From Macrostomum hystrix (taxonomy: Eukaryota; Platyhelminthes; Macrostomidae), in assembly GCA_950097015.1 (NCBI GenBank), contig CATNEN010000032.1:2456501-2520500 (forward strand): DNA of 64,000 nt. Direction: 5' to 3'. A program made the position numbers and the translations under genes. Of the stretch, positions 34,126-44,829 are shown piece after piece. The notes under the pieces are model-generated. The model searched no databases and was not told where the DNA came from. It saw only the letters and a program-made list of their open reading frames with translations. Position 1 is the first letter of the stretch, and each line of letters opens with the position of its first letter.

Positions 34126-36192
34126 TCAATCCTCATCGCTGTCAAACACAATTCGTTTGGGTCGCTTGGCATTAGAATCGGAGGCGGAAGCAGAAGTGGA
34201 AGCAGAAGCGGAAGCAGAAGCGGAAGCGGAAGCAGATGCGGAAGCCTCGTCAACTTCAGCGCTGGTCGCTGTTCGTTTAACACCTGCAGGGTTTCTGGGC
34301 GGCCCGCTCAGGGGACAATCCGGTCGATGCTTCTCTTCCCAGTCGCGCACAATTTTATCCCAATAGTCCAGTTCCTCCTGGCCAGTCAGCAGCTGGACGC
34401 TGAGCGGAGGCGCCAGCTGCAGTGCCAGGACACGCTGGGCAGCAGCGGAGTCGCGGCATCGCAGATTGGCCAAGCCGCCGGCTTCGTCAACATCGATGTA
34501 GGCGATTGAGTCGCGATCGTCGGCGAGTAGTTCGCGAATGCGCTTCCTAGAGAGGCCGCCGGTTGCATCCGACAGGCGGATGATCAGGCCAGGTGAGAAG
34601 CGCAGATGCGAAGGCGGACCGCTGCCGCTGACACAGACGTCGGCATCGCTGACAGTTGCAACAACTTGACGATGTCCAGCTGTGGCATGACGATGATCGC
34701 AATCTCGATTGGCTTCAGCTGATTTAGCCTAGAATAAATACGAATAAGATTCAGACTGAGAGTGAATGAGATTCAGGCTGAGAGTGAATGAGATTCAGGC
34801 AGGTGTGAATGAGATTCAGGCTGAGAGTGAATGAGATTCAGGTTGAGAGTGAATGAGATTCAGGCTGAGAGTGAATGAGATTCAGACTGAGAGTGAATGA
34901 GATTCAGGTTGAGAGTGAATGAGATTCAGGCTGAGAGTGAATGAGATTCAGACTGAGAGTGAATGAGATTCAGGCAGGTGTGAATGAGATTCAGGCTGAG
35001 ATTGAATGAGATTCAGACTGAGAGTAAATGAGATTCAGGCAGGTGTGAATGAATATCCAGGTTCACTCCGCACCTTCTGAATCCGCTTACGCAGCTTGGC
35101 AATCTCTCTATCTCTCTTCGCCTTGAGTTCATCGCGCAGGCGAAGCCACTCAGTCTTGGGTATCACAGCCAGTCTAACACCTGATTTGGTATCGGACGCG
35201 CCGGAGTCAGGATTGGTCGGACCGCACAGCCAACCGGAAGTGGAATCACCTCCGCTGTCGCAGCCGCCGCAGCCCTGGTCGTGAAGTGCGGTCTCCAACT
35301 GGGTGGTGTCAATCTTCAACAGCTCGGCAGATTTTAGCAGAGATTTCACCTGGCTGCTGAACTTCGGCAGCCGGGCGCGCCAATGAGAGCGGGGCACGGA
35401 GCCGAGGCGCTCCACAGCCAGCTGGGCCTCTTGGGAAGTTTCAAATTCGACAAATGCGAAGCCCTTGGAATCGCCGGTGCTTCGATAGCGAGGCAAACTG
35501 ATGTACAGCACCTGGCAAGGTGAGTTGGGTTATGCCACATGTACGCTTGTGACACAGACGTAGCTATCGCTTTTAAAGGCTGCGTACAGCTGTTCAGTCC
35601 ATTAACTCAACTACGTGCTCAATGAAAAATGGTTACTTAAGGGCAGAGATACGAACCCCTGAACTATCGCTACATGCTTCCTTTATGAAGTACTCCCAAA
35701 CAGTAACAAATAGAATGCCAAGCCTACCTTGCCAACAGTGGAGAACATTTTAGTCACTGAGTCGTGATCAACTAACTGGCTACCGGAGCCGCCCAGGCCG
35801 TCAACGTAGACGGTTCTCTCGTCAACAGGTTCCAGCTGGCGCAGCGGCACGGCGCGGCGCACCCGGCGCCCATTGTCTTCTAGCGCCAGTAGGCGCGAGG
35901 CCTCGATGGCGCGGCGAAGATGACTCAAAATAGCGTCGCGCTCGGTGACGCCCGCTGCTCGGCAGAGATTTACAATGCGATTAAACTTAAGAAACAATTT
36001 CAAAGGCAGGCATTGGTCGGAGTGCTTTGCTAATTCGGAGCTCAGAAAGCGATCTTTTAAAAGATTTCCTTCGCCCAGGTAGAACTCCAGCTGACGCGTT
36101 AATTGCTCAGTTAAATTGCATGCGCTCGCTAAGCCTGTCGAAGCCGCGGCGGTGGCGGGCTTACTGCCGCTACTGCTGCCACTGCTAGAGGC
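34126..36192 (-). CDS. LARP7: LARP7, La-related 7SK/U6 snRNA-binding protein
   Basis: Three phase-0 exons (36192-35728, 35511-35074, 34728-34126) encode 501 residues plus an upstream Met. The order is a Ser/Ala N terminus; a La motif ([17 protein letters not shown]) with the usual Q, aromatic, D and F positions kept; RRM1 ([10 protein letters not shown] … [24 protein letters not shown]); and a linker with a charged coiled coil ([16 protein letters not shown]). The C-terminal xRRM follows ([41 protein letters not shown]), then an Ala-Ser run and the conserved tail RIVFDSDED. The family binds 3' U-tails of 7SK and U6 RNA and assists U6 2'-O-methylation. There is no Met before about residue 147: a stop (TAA) lies upstream of the acceptor cacttcag and coding starts GCC TCT in phase 0. 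Intron 2 holds a 22-bp array. Confidence 0.95.
34740..35062. repeat. 22-bp minisatellite in LARP7 intron 2
   Basis: About 14 copies of aatgagattcagg(c/t)tgagagtg, with 20-bp variants (caggcaggtgtg). The array occupies nearly the whole intron between 34729 and 35073. Confidence 0.93.
35650..35720 (-). repeat. tRNA-like (B-box) sequence in LARP7 intron 1
   Basis: On the minus strand TAGTTCAGGGGTTCGTATC resembles a tRNA T-arm/B box near the 5' end of LARP7 intron 1. The upstream half does not fold into a cloverleaf. Probably a SINE relic. Confidence 0.3.
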
Positions 36193-36212
36193 CTGAAGTG
36201 AATTTTGACACA
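36193..36212 (-). promoter_or_regulatory. Candidate trans-splice acceptor of LARP7
   Basis: ttgtgtcaaaattcacttcag directly before the first LARP7 codon. The in-frame upstream sequence is TAA ACA TTG TGT CAA AAT TCA CTT CAG, that is, a stop and no ATG. The initiator must come from another exon or a spliced leader. Confidence 0.6.
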
Positions 36213-36231
36213 ATGTTTAAGCTGCGGCTTA

Positions 36232-36955
36232 TCGACCGATATGGCGGCTTATCTAATAGATCAAAGGGTGGGTTTCTGGTGGCTAATAAATAAAATTTAA
36301 GTGACGGATACGAGCGTATATAGGCAGGCATTTCAAAAAAATCAAACTGATGTATGTATCGCGGCTTATCTAAAAGATCAAAGTGGTGGATATATGGCGG
36401 CTTATCTAATAGATCAAAGTGGTGGATATATGGCGGCTTATCTAATAGATCAAAGTGGTGGATATATGGCGGCTTATCTAATAGATCAAAGTGGTGGATA
36501 TATGGCGGCTTATCTAATAGATCAAAGTGGTGGATATATGGCGGCTTATCTAATAGATCAAAGTGGTGGATATATGGCGGCTTATCTAATAGATCAAAGT
36601 GGTGGATATATGGCGGCTTATCTAATAGATCAAAGTGGTGGATATATGGCGGCTTATCTAATAGATCAAAGTGGTGGATATATGGCGGCTTATCTAATAG
36701 ATCAAAGTGGTGGATATATGGCGGCTTATCTAATAGATCAAAGTGGTGGATATATGGCGGCTTATCTAATAGATCAAAGTGGTGGATATATGGCGGCTTA
36801 TCAAATTGATCAAAGTGGTGGATATATGGCGGCTTATCTAATAGATCAAAGTGGTGGATATATGGCGGCTTATCTAATAGATCAAAGTGATGGATAAGTG
36901 GCGGCAATTCAGAAATATCAAAGTGGTGGATATATGGCGTTATATCTAAATGTTC
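36232..36955. repeat. 36-bp minisatellite just 5' of LARP7
   Basis: About 17 nearly identical copies of gatcaaagtggtggatatatggcggcttatctaata, with degenerate copies at both ends. It begins about 40 bp upstream of the LARP7 acceptor. The 36-bp period keeps frames open on both strands (YIHHFDLLDKPP on minus, about 240 codons), but I regard them as artefacts. Confidence 0.95.
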
Positions 36956-37612
36956 AAGAGTGTAGTGGTGGCGTGTGGTGGTCTTCTTAAGTGTTTAATG
37001 ATGCGCGTGTTTAGCGGCCAATCTGAACAAACAAAGGAGCTGTTTTATTAAAGTATGAGGTAAATAGGTAGAAGAAAAATATAAAAAGAAATGCTTTACG
37101 AGCTGCCCCAGTCAAATCTGTGGCTGATATAGTTGAAAGCTTTATTAAAAATGTAACGAAACCTGTACATTCTAATATACTCGTACATCAATGACAAACT
37201 AAGTCAGGTCTGGTGATTGCAAGATGACAGGCAAACAACAAAATCTAAAAATCTAGCTTTTGTTATATTAAAATAAGTTTTTTATAAGAATGAAGATTCG
37301 AGCTCGAGATCCACAAGTGGTTATCGCACATACTTGAAGGAACATGTTGGCATTATTGGCATTAGCACTCAAAACCATTCAAATGCGTTTTAACAAGCAT
37401 ATTTTAAAATAAAAATAAGGACCTGTAAGAACTGTATAAACAAAACTAATACTTCAACAACCAACTTAGCTTTTCATCAGGCTAAGCAACAAGAAATTGT
37501 AAATTGATAACTAGGCCAACTTCATACGAAGTATCAGCTGACAGCCCGATAGCCATAGCAACCATGGAAACAAAAAACAAAAATGTACATTAGCAACCAA
37601 GCGTCCAGGCAG

Positions 37613-37948
37613 CTAAGCTGTCTTCACTTCAGCAGCAGCCACCTTCCAGGACCTCACTAACTGGCGCGAGGTGCAGACAGCTTCGAGCAGTTCAGAGGGC
37701 GGCGGTTTGTTTGTCCGGCCGCTAGCTCGCAGCCAGCATGCCAGCAGAAATTCCAATTCCCGTCTGGCCGTGATTATCTTGGCCCGCAGGCGCTCGTTCT
37801 CTGCTCGAGCCGCATCGGAGCGCAGCTTTAATTGGCTGCGCCGGTCTGCTTGAAGTTTTCGATACCGCCGATTGGCCAGCGTAGTTGGAGTTAGAGACGG
37901 CTCCGGCGCAGCTGCTGCTGCAACGCGGCCAGGTCTTCGTCGGGTCAT
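37613..37948 (-). CDS. Short basic coiled-coil protein, unrecognised
   Basis: A 111-residue, GC-rich single-exon frame. The N terminus is basic (MTRRRPGRV) and residues about 25-70 form a basic, leucine-containing coiled coil (RRYRKLQADRRSQLKL … AENERLRAKIITARRELEFLL). The YRKL…ENERL…EFLL pattern faintly recalls the coiled-coil subunits INO80E/TFPT of the INO80 complex or a bZIP-like segment. The match is too weak for a name. A strong 3' splice site (tttctcctgttgcag) lies 7 nt before the ATG, as for its neighbours, which supports it as a transcribed gene. It lies between RBM28 (upstream, beyond the 16-bp array) and LARP7 (downstream). Confidence 0.65.
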   Translation of the reverse strand: MTRRRPGRVAAAAAPEPSLTPTTLANRRYRKLQADRRSQLKLRSDAARAENERLRAKIITARRELEFLLACWLRASGRTNKPPPSELLEAVCTSRQLVRSWKVAAAEVKTA

Positions 37949-38289
37949 CGGGGAGCTGCAACAGGAGAAATGGAGATTTAGAGAGGCCTTCTGAAATGAG
38001 CAGTTTGATTATCTGTATTCTGGAATGACCGATGAATGAGCTGCTATAGATCTTAATCCTATACACCCTATATGAATAGATAGAAATGACATAGCCAAGT
38101 CGGACGCGATGTCCAGATGGAGTCCATGGACAGGGGGATGCCACACTCACCCAGATTACGACACCAGCAAATGCCTGCGCTTATTTTATAGCTAATATAA
38201 ACAATAATCTGAGACGGGGAATCTAACACAAACTAAAGGATCTAGAAGAAAATCTAAATTACTACATCGGGCCGCATCGCCAAAGGATA

Positions 38290-40845
38290 GATTAGTCAAT
38301 GGAGAGATGAGACACGGGAGCGATGAGACACGGTAGAGATGAGACAGGAGAGAGACGAGACACGGGAGAGATGAGACACGGTAGAGATGAGACAGGAGAG
38401 AGACGAGACACGGGAGATAAGAGACACGGGAGATGAGAGACACGGGAGATAAGAGACACGGGAGATAAGAGACACGGGAGATAAGAGACACGGGAGATAA
38501 GAGACACGGGAGATAAGAGACACGGCAGAGATGAGACACGGGAGATGAGAGACACGGGAGATGAGAGGCACGGGAGATGAGAGACACGGGAGATAAGAGA
38601 CACGGGAGAGATGAGACACGGGAGATGAGAGACACGGGAGATGAGAGACACGGCAGAGATGAGACACGGGAGATGAGAGACACGGGAGATGAGAGACACG
38701 GGAGATGAGAGACACGGGAGATAAGAGACACGGCAGAGATGAGACACGGGAGATGAGAGACACGGGAGATGAGAGGCACGGGAGATGAGAGACACGGGAG
38801 ATAAGAGACACGGCAGAGATGAGACACGGGAGATGAGAGACACGGGAGATGAGAGACACGGGAGATGAGAGACACGGGAGATGAGAGGCACGGGAGATAA
38901 GAGACACGGGAGATGAGAGACACGGGAGATAAGAGACACGGGAGATAAGAGACACGGGAGATAAGAGACACGGCAGAGATGAGACACGGGAGATGAGAGA
39001 CACGGGAGATGAGAGGCACGGGAGATGAGAGACACGGGAGATAAGAGACACGGCAGAGATGAGACACGGGAGATGAGAGACACGGGAGATGAGAGGCACG
39101 GGAGATGAGAGACACGGGAGATAAGAGACACGGCAGAGATGAGACACGGGAGATGAGAGACACGGCAGAGATGAGACACGGGAGATGAGAGACACGGGAG
39201 ATGAGAGGCACGGGAGATGAGAGACACGGGAGATGAGAGACACGGGAGATAAGAGACACGGCAGAGATGAGACACGGGAGATGAGAGGCACGGGAGATGA
39301 GAGACACGGGAGATAAGAGACACGGCAGAGATGAGACACGGGAGATGAGAGACACGGGAGATGAGAGACACGGGAGATGAGAGGCACGGGAGATAAGAGA
39401 CACGGCAGAGATGAGACACGGGAGATGAGAGACACGGGAGATGAGAGGCACGGGAGATGAGAGGCACGGGAGATGAGAGACACGGGAGATAAGAGACACG
39501 GCAGAGATGAGACACGGGAGATGAGAGACACGGGAGATGAGAGACACGGGAGATGAGAGGCACGGGAGATGAGAGACACGGGAGATAAGAGACACGGCAG
39601 AGATGAGACACGGGAGATGAGAGACACGGGAGATGAGAGGCACGGGAGATGAGAGACACGGGAGATGAGAGGCACGGGAGATGAGAGACACGGGAGATAA
39701 GAGACACGGGAGATAAGAGACACGGCAGAGATGAGACACGGGAGATGAGAGACACGGGAGATAAGAGACACGGGAGATGAGAGACACGGGAGATGAGAGA
39801 CACGGGAGATGAGAGACACGGGAGATGAGAGACACGGGAGATGAGAGACACGGGAGATAAGAGACACGGGAGATAAGAGACACGGCAGAGATGAGACACG
39901 GGAGATGAGAGACACGGGAGATGAGAGACACGGGAGATGAGAGGCACGGGAGATAAGAGACACGGAGATAAGAGACACGGCAGAGATGAGACACGGGAGA
40001 TGAGAGACACGGGAGATAAGAGACACGGGAGATGAGAGACACGGGAGATGAGAGACACGGGAGATAAGAGACACGGGAGATGAGAGACACGGGAGATGAG
40101 AGACACGGGAGATAAGAGACACGGGAGATAAGAGACACGGCAGAGATGAGACACGGGAGATGAGAGACACGGGAGATGAGAGACACGGGAGATGAGAGGC
40201 ACGGGAGATAAGAGACACGGCAGAGATGAGACACGGGAGATGAGAGACACGGGAGATGAGAGGCACGGGAGATAAGAGACACGGCAGAGATGAGACACGG
40301 GAGATGAGAGACACGGGAGATGAGAGACACGGGAGATGAGAGGCACGGGAGATAAGAGACACGGGAGATGAGAGACACGGGAGATAAGAGACACGGGAGA
40401 TAAGAGACACGGCAGAGATGAGACACGGGAGATGAGAGACACGGGAGATGAGAGACACGGGAGATGAGAGGCACGGGAGATAAGAGACACGGGAGATAAG
40501 AGACACGGGAGATGAGAGACACGGCAGAGATGAGACACGGGAGATGAGAGACACGGGAGATGAGAGACACGGGAGATGAGAGGCACGGGAGATAAGAGAC
40601 ACGGGAGATGAGAGACACGGGAGATAAGAGACACGGGAGATAAGAGACACGGCAGAGATGAGACACGGGAGATGAGAGACACGGGAGATGAGAGACACGG
40701 GAGATGAGAGGCACGGGAGATAAGAGACACGGGAGATAAGAGACACGGGAGAAAAGAGACACGGGAGATAAGAGACACGGGAGAAAAGAGACACGGGAGA
40801 TAAGAGACATGGGAGAAAAGAGGCACGGGAGAGATAAAAACAGGG
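38290..40845. repeat. 16-bp satellite array, about 160 copies, open in three minus frames
   Basis: Unit gagacacgggagataa/gagacacgggagatga and a variant gacacggcagagatga. The variants recur in an ordered pattern, giving higher-order blocks of roughly 100-180 bp. Because 16 is not a multiple of three and no frame of the unit contains a stop on the minus strand, all three frames are open for 860-930 codons. Composition is purine-rich on the plus strand. Confidence 0.95.
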
Positions 40846-41270
40846 AAGAGAATTGAACCGCGCAAGAAAATAAAACACAAAAAACGTTATTCCCAAAACA
40901 CGCGTTAGTTTGAATCTGCAACTTGGCCAAATATAATGTACTTCGCTTGCCAAAAAATGCTAGAAAATCAAACGACAATCAGCACAGAAGCGTAGAGCAT
41001 ATAAGTTCATGAAATGCCTAAAATTTCTGCAGAAACTTATGACTCGGACTGCTCAAAGAAGATTGTGTCAGAAGCTCAGAATGCAGCAGCGGGTTGCAGG
41101 GGTATTCAGGGGTTGCAGGGATTGCATTCTGGGGTTGCAGGGAAGGGTTGTAAGCTAGTTCGAATCGCTAAGCATCGCTGTCGTAAATGTAATGCCCAAC
41201 CAACGAAGCAATGATGTAACCGCAGCATCACAAAGCTGACAGATATAAATAGCAAGACAGCCGCGGTCGT

Positions 41271-43054
41271 CTACTTCAAGCGACCCTCTCGAATCAGCTC
41301 CTCTTTCCGGCGGCGTCGGAACTCCTTCCTGGACAGACGGCCGGACTGCTGTCGACGAGCCTCCAGCCGCTGACGCTGACGCTGCTGCTTGGCGCCAGAG
41401 CCGGCAATGCCGTCGCGAGCTCGCCGTTTTGGCGCCTTCGGCAGGCCGCCCTGAACGCCCTCCGGCTTCGGGATGCGAGTCTGAAGCACCATCGCCGACG
41501 CGCCGGCCTGACCGGAGGCGGCCGCTCGGCCCAGTTTCTTCCTGAGCGCCGACTGTCGCTCCAATGAGAACTGCGCCACAAGGCGCCGGCCGTCGGGCAG
41601 GGCGGGGCCAACGCGAGCAGCTTCCACGGCGCGCGCCGCGTGCTCGTGATCGCCGTAGGCTACAAAAGCGAAGCCGCGACTTCGGCCGGCCACTTTGGCG
41701 CCTGGAGCCAGCTGGGCATCAGCGCCGTCCATCCTGGCCGTGTCGCGCATGATGCGGCACTCCACAATGCGACAGCCCGGCCCGCCGAGCCGTTGAAATG
41801 CCCGACGCAGGTCGCGATCGGATAGTTCGCGCGGCAAGCCGTGGACGCACAGGCGAGTCGGGCTGATCAGCACGTCCGGATTGCGCAGCGCGTCGCGGGC
41901 GCGTTTTTCTAGCTGCTCGCGCAGCGCCAGCTCCGCCTCGGGAACGCCTTCGGCCTCCTTACTGCCGCGCCGAAGTTGGCCGGCTCTGTTGGGGAGAAAG
42001 TTATTTATTTTAATAATGTCTATTTAAAATAAAATAAACACTATTTAAGACACAGTGAGAGTGTGTTGATGAGAAAGTCAAGGCCTCTCACGCCAAGGTC
42101 CCTGAGCTCGATTCCACGGCGATGCCACAATAAACGGGGGCGCAGCACCGCGGAGAGAAGGCTTGGTGGCTTGTTGTGCAATTTAAGCCCTTGGGGACCA
42201 ACCTCCAAGGCACAGAGAGTGTACACTGCCTGACGATGAGAAAGTAAGGGCAGATGAACACACATCTACACCTGTATGAATGTGTGCCTGCATACAGTAT
42301 CTGTGCGTGTGTGCTCACGGATCGGCGAAATCGCCCCCTCGCTGGCTGCGGGTCGAGTGTCGCACAATTGTCCAAGCCCAAATTAGTGTCTATAAATATC
42401 TGTTGCTAACCTGGCCAGGTGCAAGTTGCGCTTGCCAGCGCTGGCTCTCTTTCGCTGCTCGTTAGCAGCCGCCGCCGCGGCAGCAGACGCGCTAGCTGGT
42501 GTCTTGTCAATCTGAGCCAGTTTGTCCCGACTAACAGCCAGGCAGAGTCGGAGAATGTTGCCGTCTAGTCGGAAACTGCGCGACTGGTCGGCTGCCCAAC
42601 GCAACAGGCAGGCGTCCGCGTCTGATTTTAAACGAAATTTGACAAAAGCCTGGCCGCGCGAATGCTCCGTTAGCCGATCGCGCACAATGCGGCACTCCTG
42701 CACTGGGCCGGCGTTAGTCTCAAAATATTGGCGCAATTCTTCCGCCTTAGTGTTGAAATTCACATTGCGAACGAATATTGTGCGACCCTCGTTGGCGTCG
42801 TTTAAAATGAGCTTCTGATTCTGTTTCTTCTGCTGAGGCTCCTCGGACTCCTCTTTGTCACTGTCGGCTTCATCAGAGTCTTCAACTGGCTGCCCAGGCT
42901 GATGCTTGCGTTTGTGATTCTTAGGCTGCTCAGGCGGCAAGCTAAACGGCTGAAGCTTGTCTTCCAATGCTGTCACATTCTTCTTTGGTGCCTTCTTGAG
43001 CTTCTTCTGCTTTAACTGCCTGACGGCCCTCGCCGAGTCCTCGCTGTCCACCTC
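41271..43054 (-). CDS. RBM28: RBM28 (Nop4-like) C-terminal half: RRM3 and RRM4
   Basis: Two exons, 43054-42411 and 41985-41271, join in frame (donor gttagc, acceptor ctccccaacag) to 452 codons. The product has an acidic/basic low-complexity N terminus and a first RRM (EGRTIFVRNVNFNTKAEELRQYF … HSRGQAFVKFRLKS, matching RBM28 RRM3). The family landmark RNLHLAR spans the junction and continues with a GSKEAEGVPE linker. A second RRM follows (SPTRLCVHGLPRELSDRDLRRAF … GFAFVAYGDHEHA, matching RRM4) with a basic tail. RBM28 is nucleolar and snRNP-associated and acts in ribosome biogenesis. The usual RRM1-RRM2 half is missing. The first exon starts after cgatcctcttgcag in phase 0 with no Met before RRM4. 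An unspliced ATG at 43126 is in frame and is the alternative start. The intron carries dispersed repeat copy C. Confidence 0.88.
42045..42385 (+). repeat. Dispersed ~300-bp repeat, copy C (RBM28 intron)
   Basis: Plus-strand copy matching the two SART3-flanking copies (cctctcacgccaaggtccctgagctcgattcc … gctggctgcgggtcgagtgt). A partial duplicate of the internal motif (gagagtgtgttgatgagaaagtcaagg) lies just before its start. It fills most of the RBM28 intron. Confidence 0.85.
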
Positions 43055-43137
43055 CTGCAAGAGGATCGATTCAATGAGACTGCGAAAGTGGGAACTAAAT
43101 ATCCCTGTCACCCTGAAAACTAACATATGATATTATT

Positions 43138-43245
43138 GGATACCTGCAGTTGGATCTGGGATACCTGCAGTTGGATCTGGGATACCTGCAGTTGGATCTG
43201 CGATAGCTGCAGTTGGATCTGGGATACCTGCAGTAGGATCTGAGG
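43138..43245. repeat. 21-bp short tandem repeat, about 5 copies
   Basis: Unit gatacctgcagttggatctgg, upstream of the RBM28 first exon. Very similar copies; likely recent. Confidence 0.9.
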
Positions 43246-43537
43246 AAGCGGATATTTTTATATTTAACCCGAGGATCTAAGATGCTAATTAAAATAAAAC
43301 AGTCATAAGAAAGGCTAAATACAAAACAAATATATTTAATACTTCACATAGCCTAATTTAACCAAAAATACATTTGTACAAAAGTCTTAATGTAGCAGAA
43401 ATACAAAAAAAGACCAACTTGTTGACAAGTCACACAAAGTATTAGGAATCAGAAACAAAATGCAAGCTACTGACAGTCGGTAAGTTCGCACTCTCTTATC
43501 TGAAATCGGTATCAGACATGAATGAAAGCAGAACTAT

Positions 43538-43819
43538 TCACAGCGATCGACTCTGCTTCTGAGCACTGCTCCCGCCTCCGCCGCCATCTCCGTCGCTAAG
43601 CAGAGTCCGATGAAGCGAGCCCAGGCCAACATAGAGCAGCGCTGCAGCCAGGCCGCCGCCCAGGGCGTAATAAGCGGCCAATTCGAAGCCATAATAGCGA
43701 GCCCTCTGCTTAGCAACAGTGCGAACAATGTACACACTGGCTAGTGCTGGCACAATGCCCGTGTACTTGCACAGGCTGCAGCCTTCCCAGCGTTTAACTT
43801 GAGTCTGACGGTCAGTCAT
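43538..43819 (-). CDS. Small CxxC membrane protein, DMAC1/DUF4536-like (tentative)
   Basis: A 93-residue frame with an early CSLCKYTG motif (C-x2-C) leading into two hydrophobic segments at about residues 23-37 and 47-65 (LAAYYALGGGLAAALLYVGLG). A Gly/Ser-rich polar tail follows. Small size, an N-terminal C-x-x-C-x-x-(S/T)-G and a transmembrane hairpin are features of the DUF4536 family (DMAC1/TMEM261, a mitochondrial complex I assembly factor). Overall similarity is weak, so the name is only a suggestion. A 3' splice site (ccattccag) lies 6 nt before the ATG. It is on the same strand as, and between, the universal stress protein and RBM28. Confidence 0.6.
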   Translation of the reverse strand: MTDRQTQVKRWEGCSLCKYTGIVPALASVYIVRTVAKQRARYYGFELAAYYALGGGLAAALLYVGLGSLHRTLLSDGDGGGGGSSAQKQSRSL

Positions 43820-44329
43820 GTCAGTCTGGAATGGTTTTTACTAAGACTTCTCCAGAAATATTCAACCAATCGACTAAAATTCTCCGCTCTATGGCCGACG
43901 GACCAACTAGTTGGAGTACTGAATGCTTATTATTTAAACGACACATTTAAAAATATAAAAAAAGCAAATAAACTTTTTGTTCAACAAAATAAACTAGCAA
44001 ATTCTAATGCTAAACTTCATTTTTCATTGTATATTTAACAGTTTACAGATATATAAGATCGATAAGTCACACATATCTGGGTTGTCTTACGTCACTCTTT
44101 AATTAAAACTTATTTATTTGACAAATGTTGGGCTTGTGTTTAATCATGTCTACCACTGATTTGAAACCACGTACGTAGTGTAGCAAAAATTTAAGATAGA
44201 CTGTTGCACAATATTACGATTCACCCAATATTTGCTACAAGGAATGCCACTAGTAGGCAATCTATAAAGGATGTAGAAAATAAGTAAAGGGTTGGGATTA
44301 ATGTTTGATAATTAGAGAACAATAGGGAG

Positions 44330-44806
44330 TTAATCTCCGCGAGGCGGCACCACAACCACTGGGCGCCGACTGTGCGAGATGACGAACTCGCTAACAGATC
44401 CCAAAATAGTGCGCCTGATGGTGCCCAAGCCTCTGGTTCCCATAACAACCATATTAGCTTTCTCCTCGGTCGAGGCGTCAACAACGGCGGAGCCAGTGTC
44501 GAAAGCGTCGACGAAACGCCAGCGACAATTCATGCCGTACTTCTGGCACTGGGCCAGCATGCACTTTTCTAGGTTTGAGACGCGCCTACGCAGCGACTCA
44601 GCGGCCCTGTCCATGTCGCTAGGCGAGGCTGGCACACCTGTAGGCCCGGCCAGGTAGGCTGGCAGGCAGGCGGAATGAAATAGAACTACTTCATCACCCG
44701 GGGAAGCCAGGTTAGTGCGGTACCAATCGAATGCGTGCTGGCTGTGCTGCGAGCCGTCAACTGCGATCAACACCTTCTGAGCTGGTTTGGAGCCGCCGCC
44801 ACCCAT
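44330..44806 (-). CDS. Universal stress protein (UspA-type) domain protein
   Basis: A 158-residue single-domain protein starting MGGGGSKPAQ; upstream GTG/CTC codons are not used. The UspA alpha/beta fold is clear. Beta-1 is KVLIAVDGSQHS with the conserved Asp. The C-terminal ATP-binding motif is GTRGLGTIRRTILGSVSE (residues about 123-140), matching G-x2-G-x9-G-(S/T), followed by RRPVVVVP. This suggests the ATP-binding class. USP domains occur in bacteria, plants and some invertebrates including flatworms and cnidarians but not vertebrates, so this gene helps narrow the host. It is the most upstream gene of the minus-strand run. An AG acceptor (aatttgtcag) lies about 30 nt before the ATG. Confidence 0.92.
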   Translation of the reverse strand: MGGGGSKPAQKVLIAVDGSQHSQHAFDWYRTNLASPGDEVVLFHSACLPAYLAGPTGVPASPSDMDRAAESLRRRVSNLEKCMLAQCQKYGMNCRWRFVDAFDTGSAVVDASTEEKANMVVMGTRGLGTIRRTILGSVSEFVISHSRRPVVVVPPRGD

Positions 44807-44829
44807 TTTGAGCACAACTTCAGGTGCTG

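Noticed and set aside
36185..36907. 240-codon YIHHFDLLDKPP repeat frame
   Set aside because: 36-bp array upstream of the LARP7 acceptor; open on both strands and no gene-like flank.
38192..40978. Three minus-strand frames of 862-928 codons
   Set aside because: They are three phases of one 16-bp satellite without stops; no unique coding sequence, splice signals or domain.
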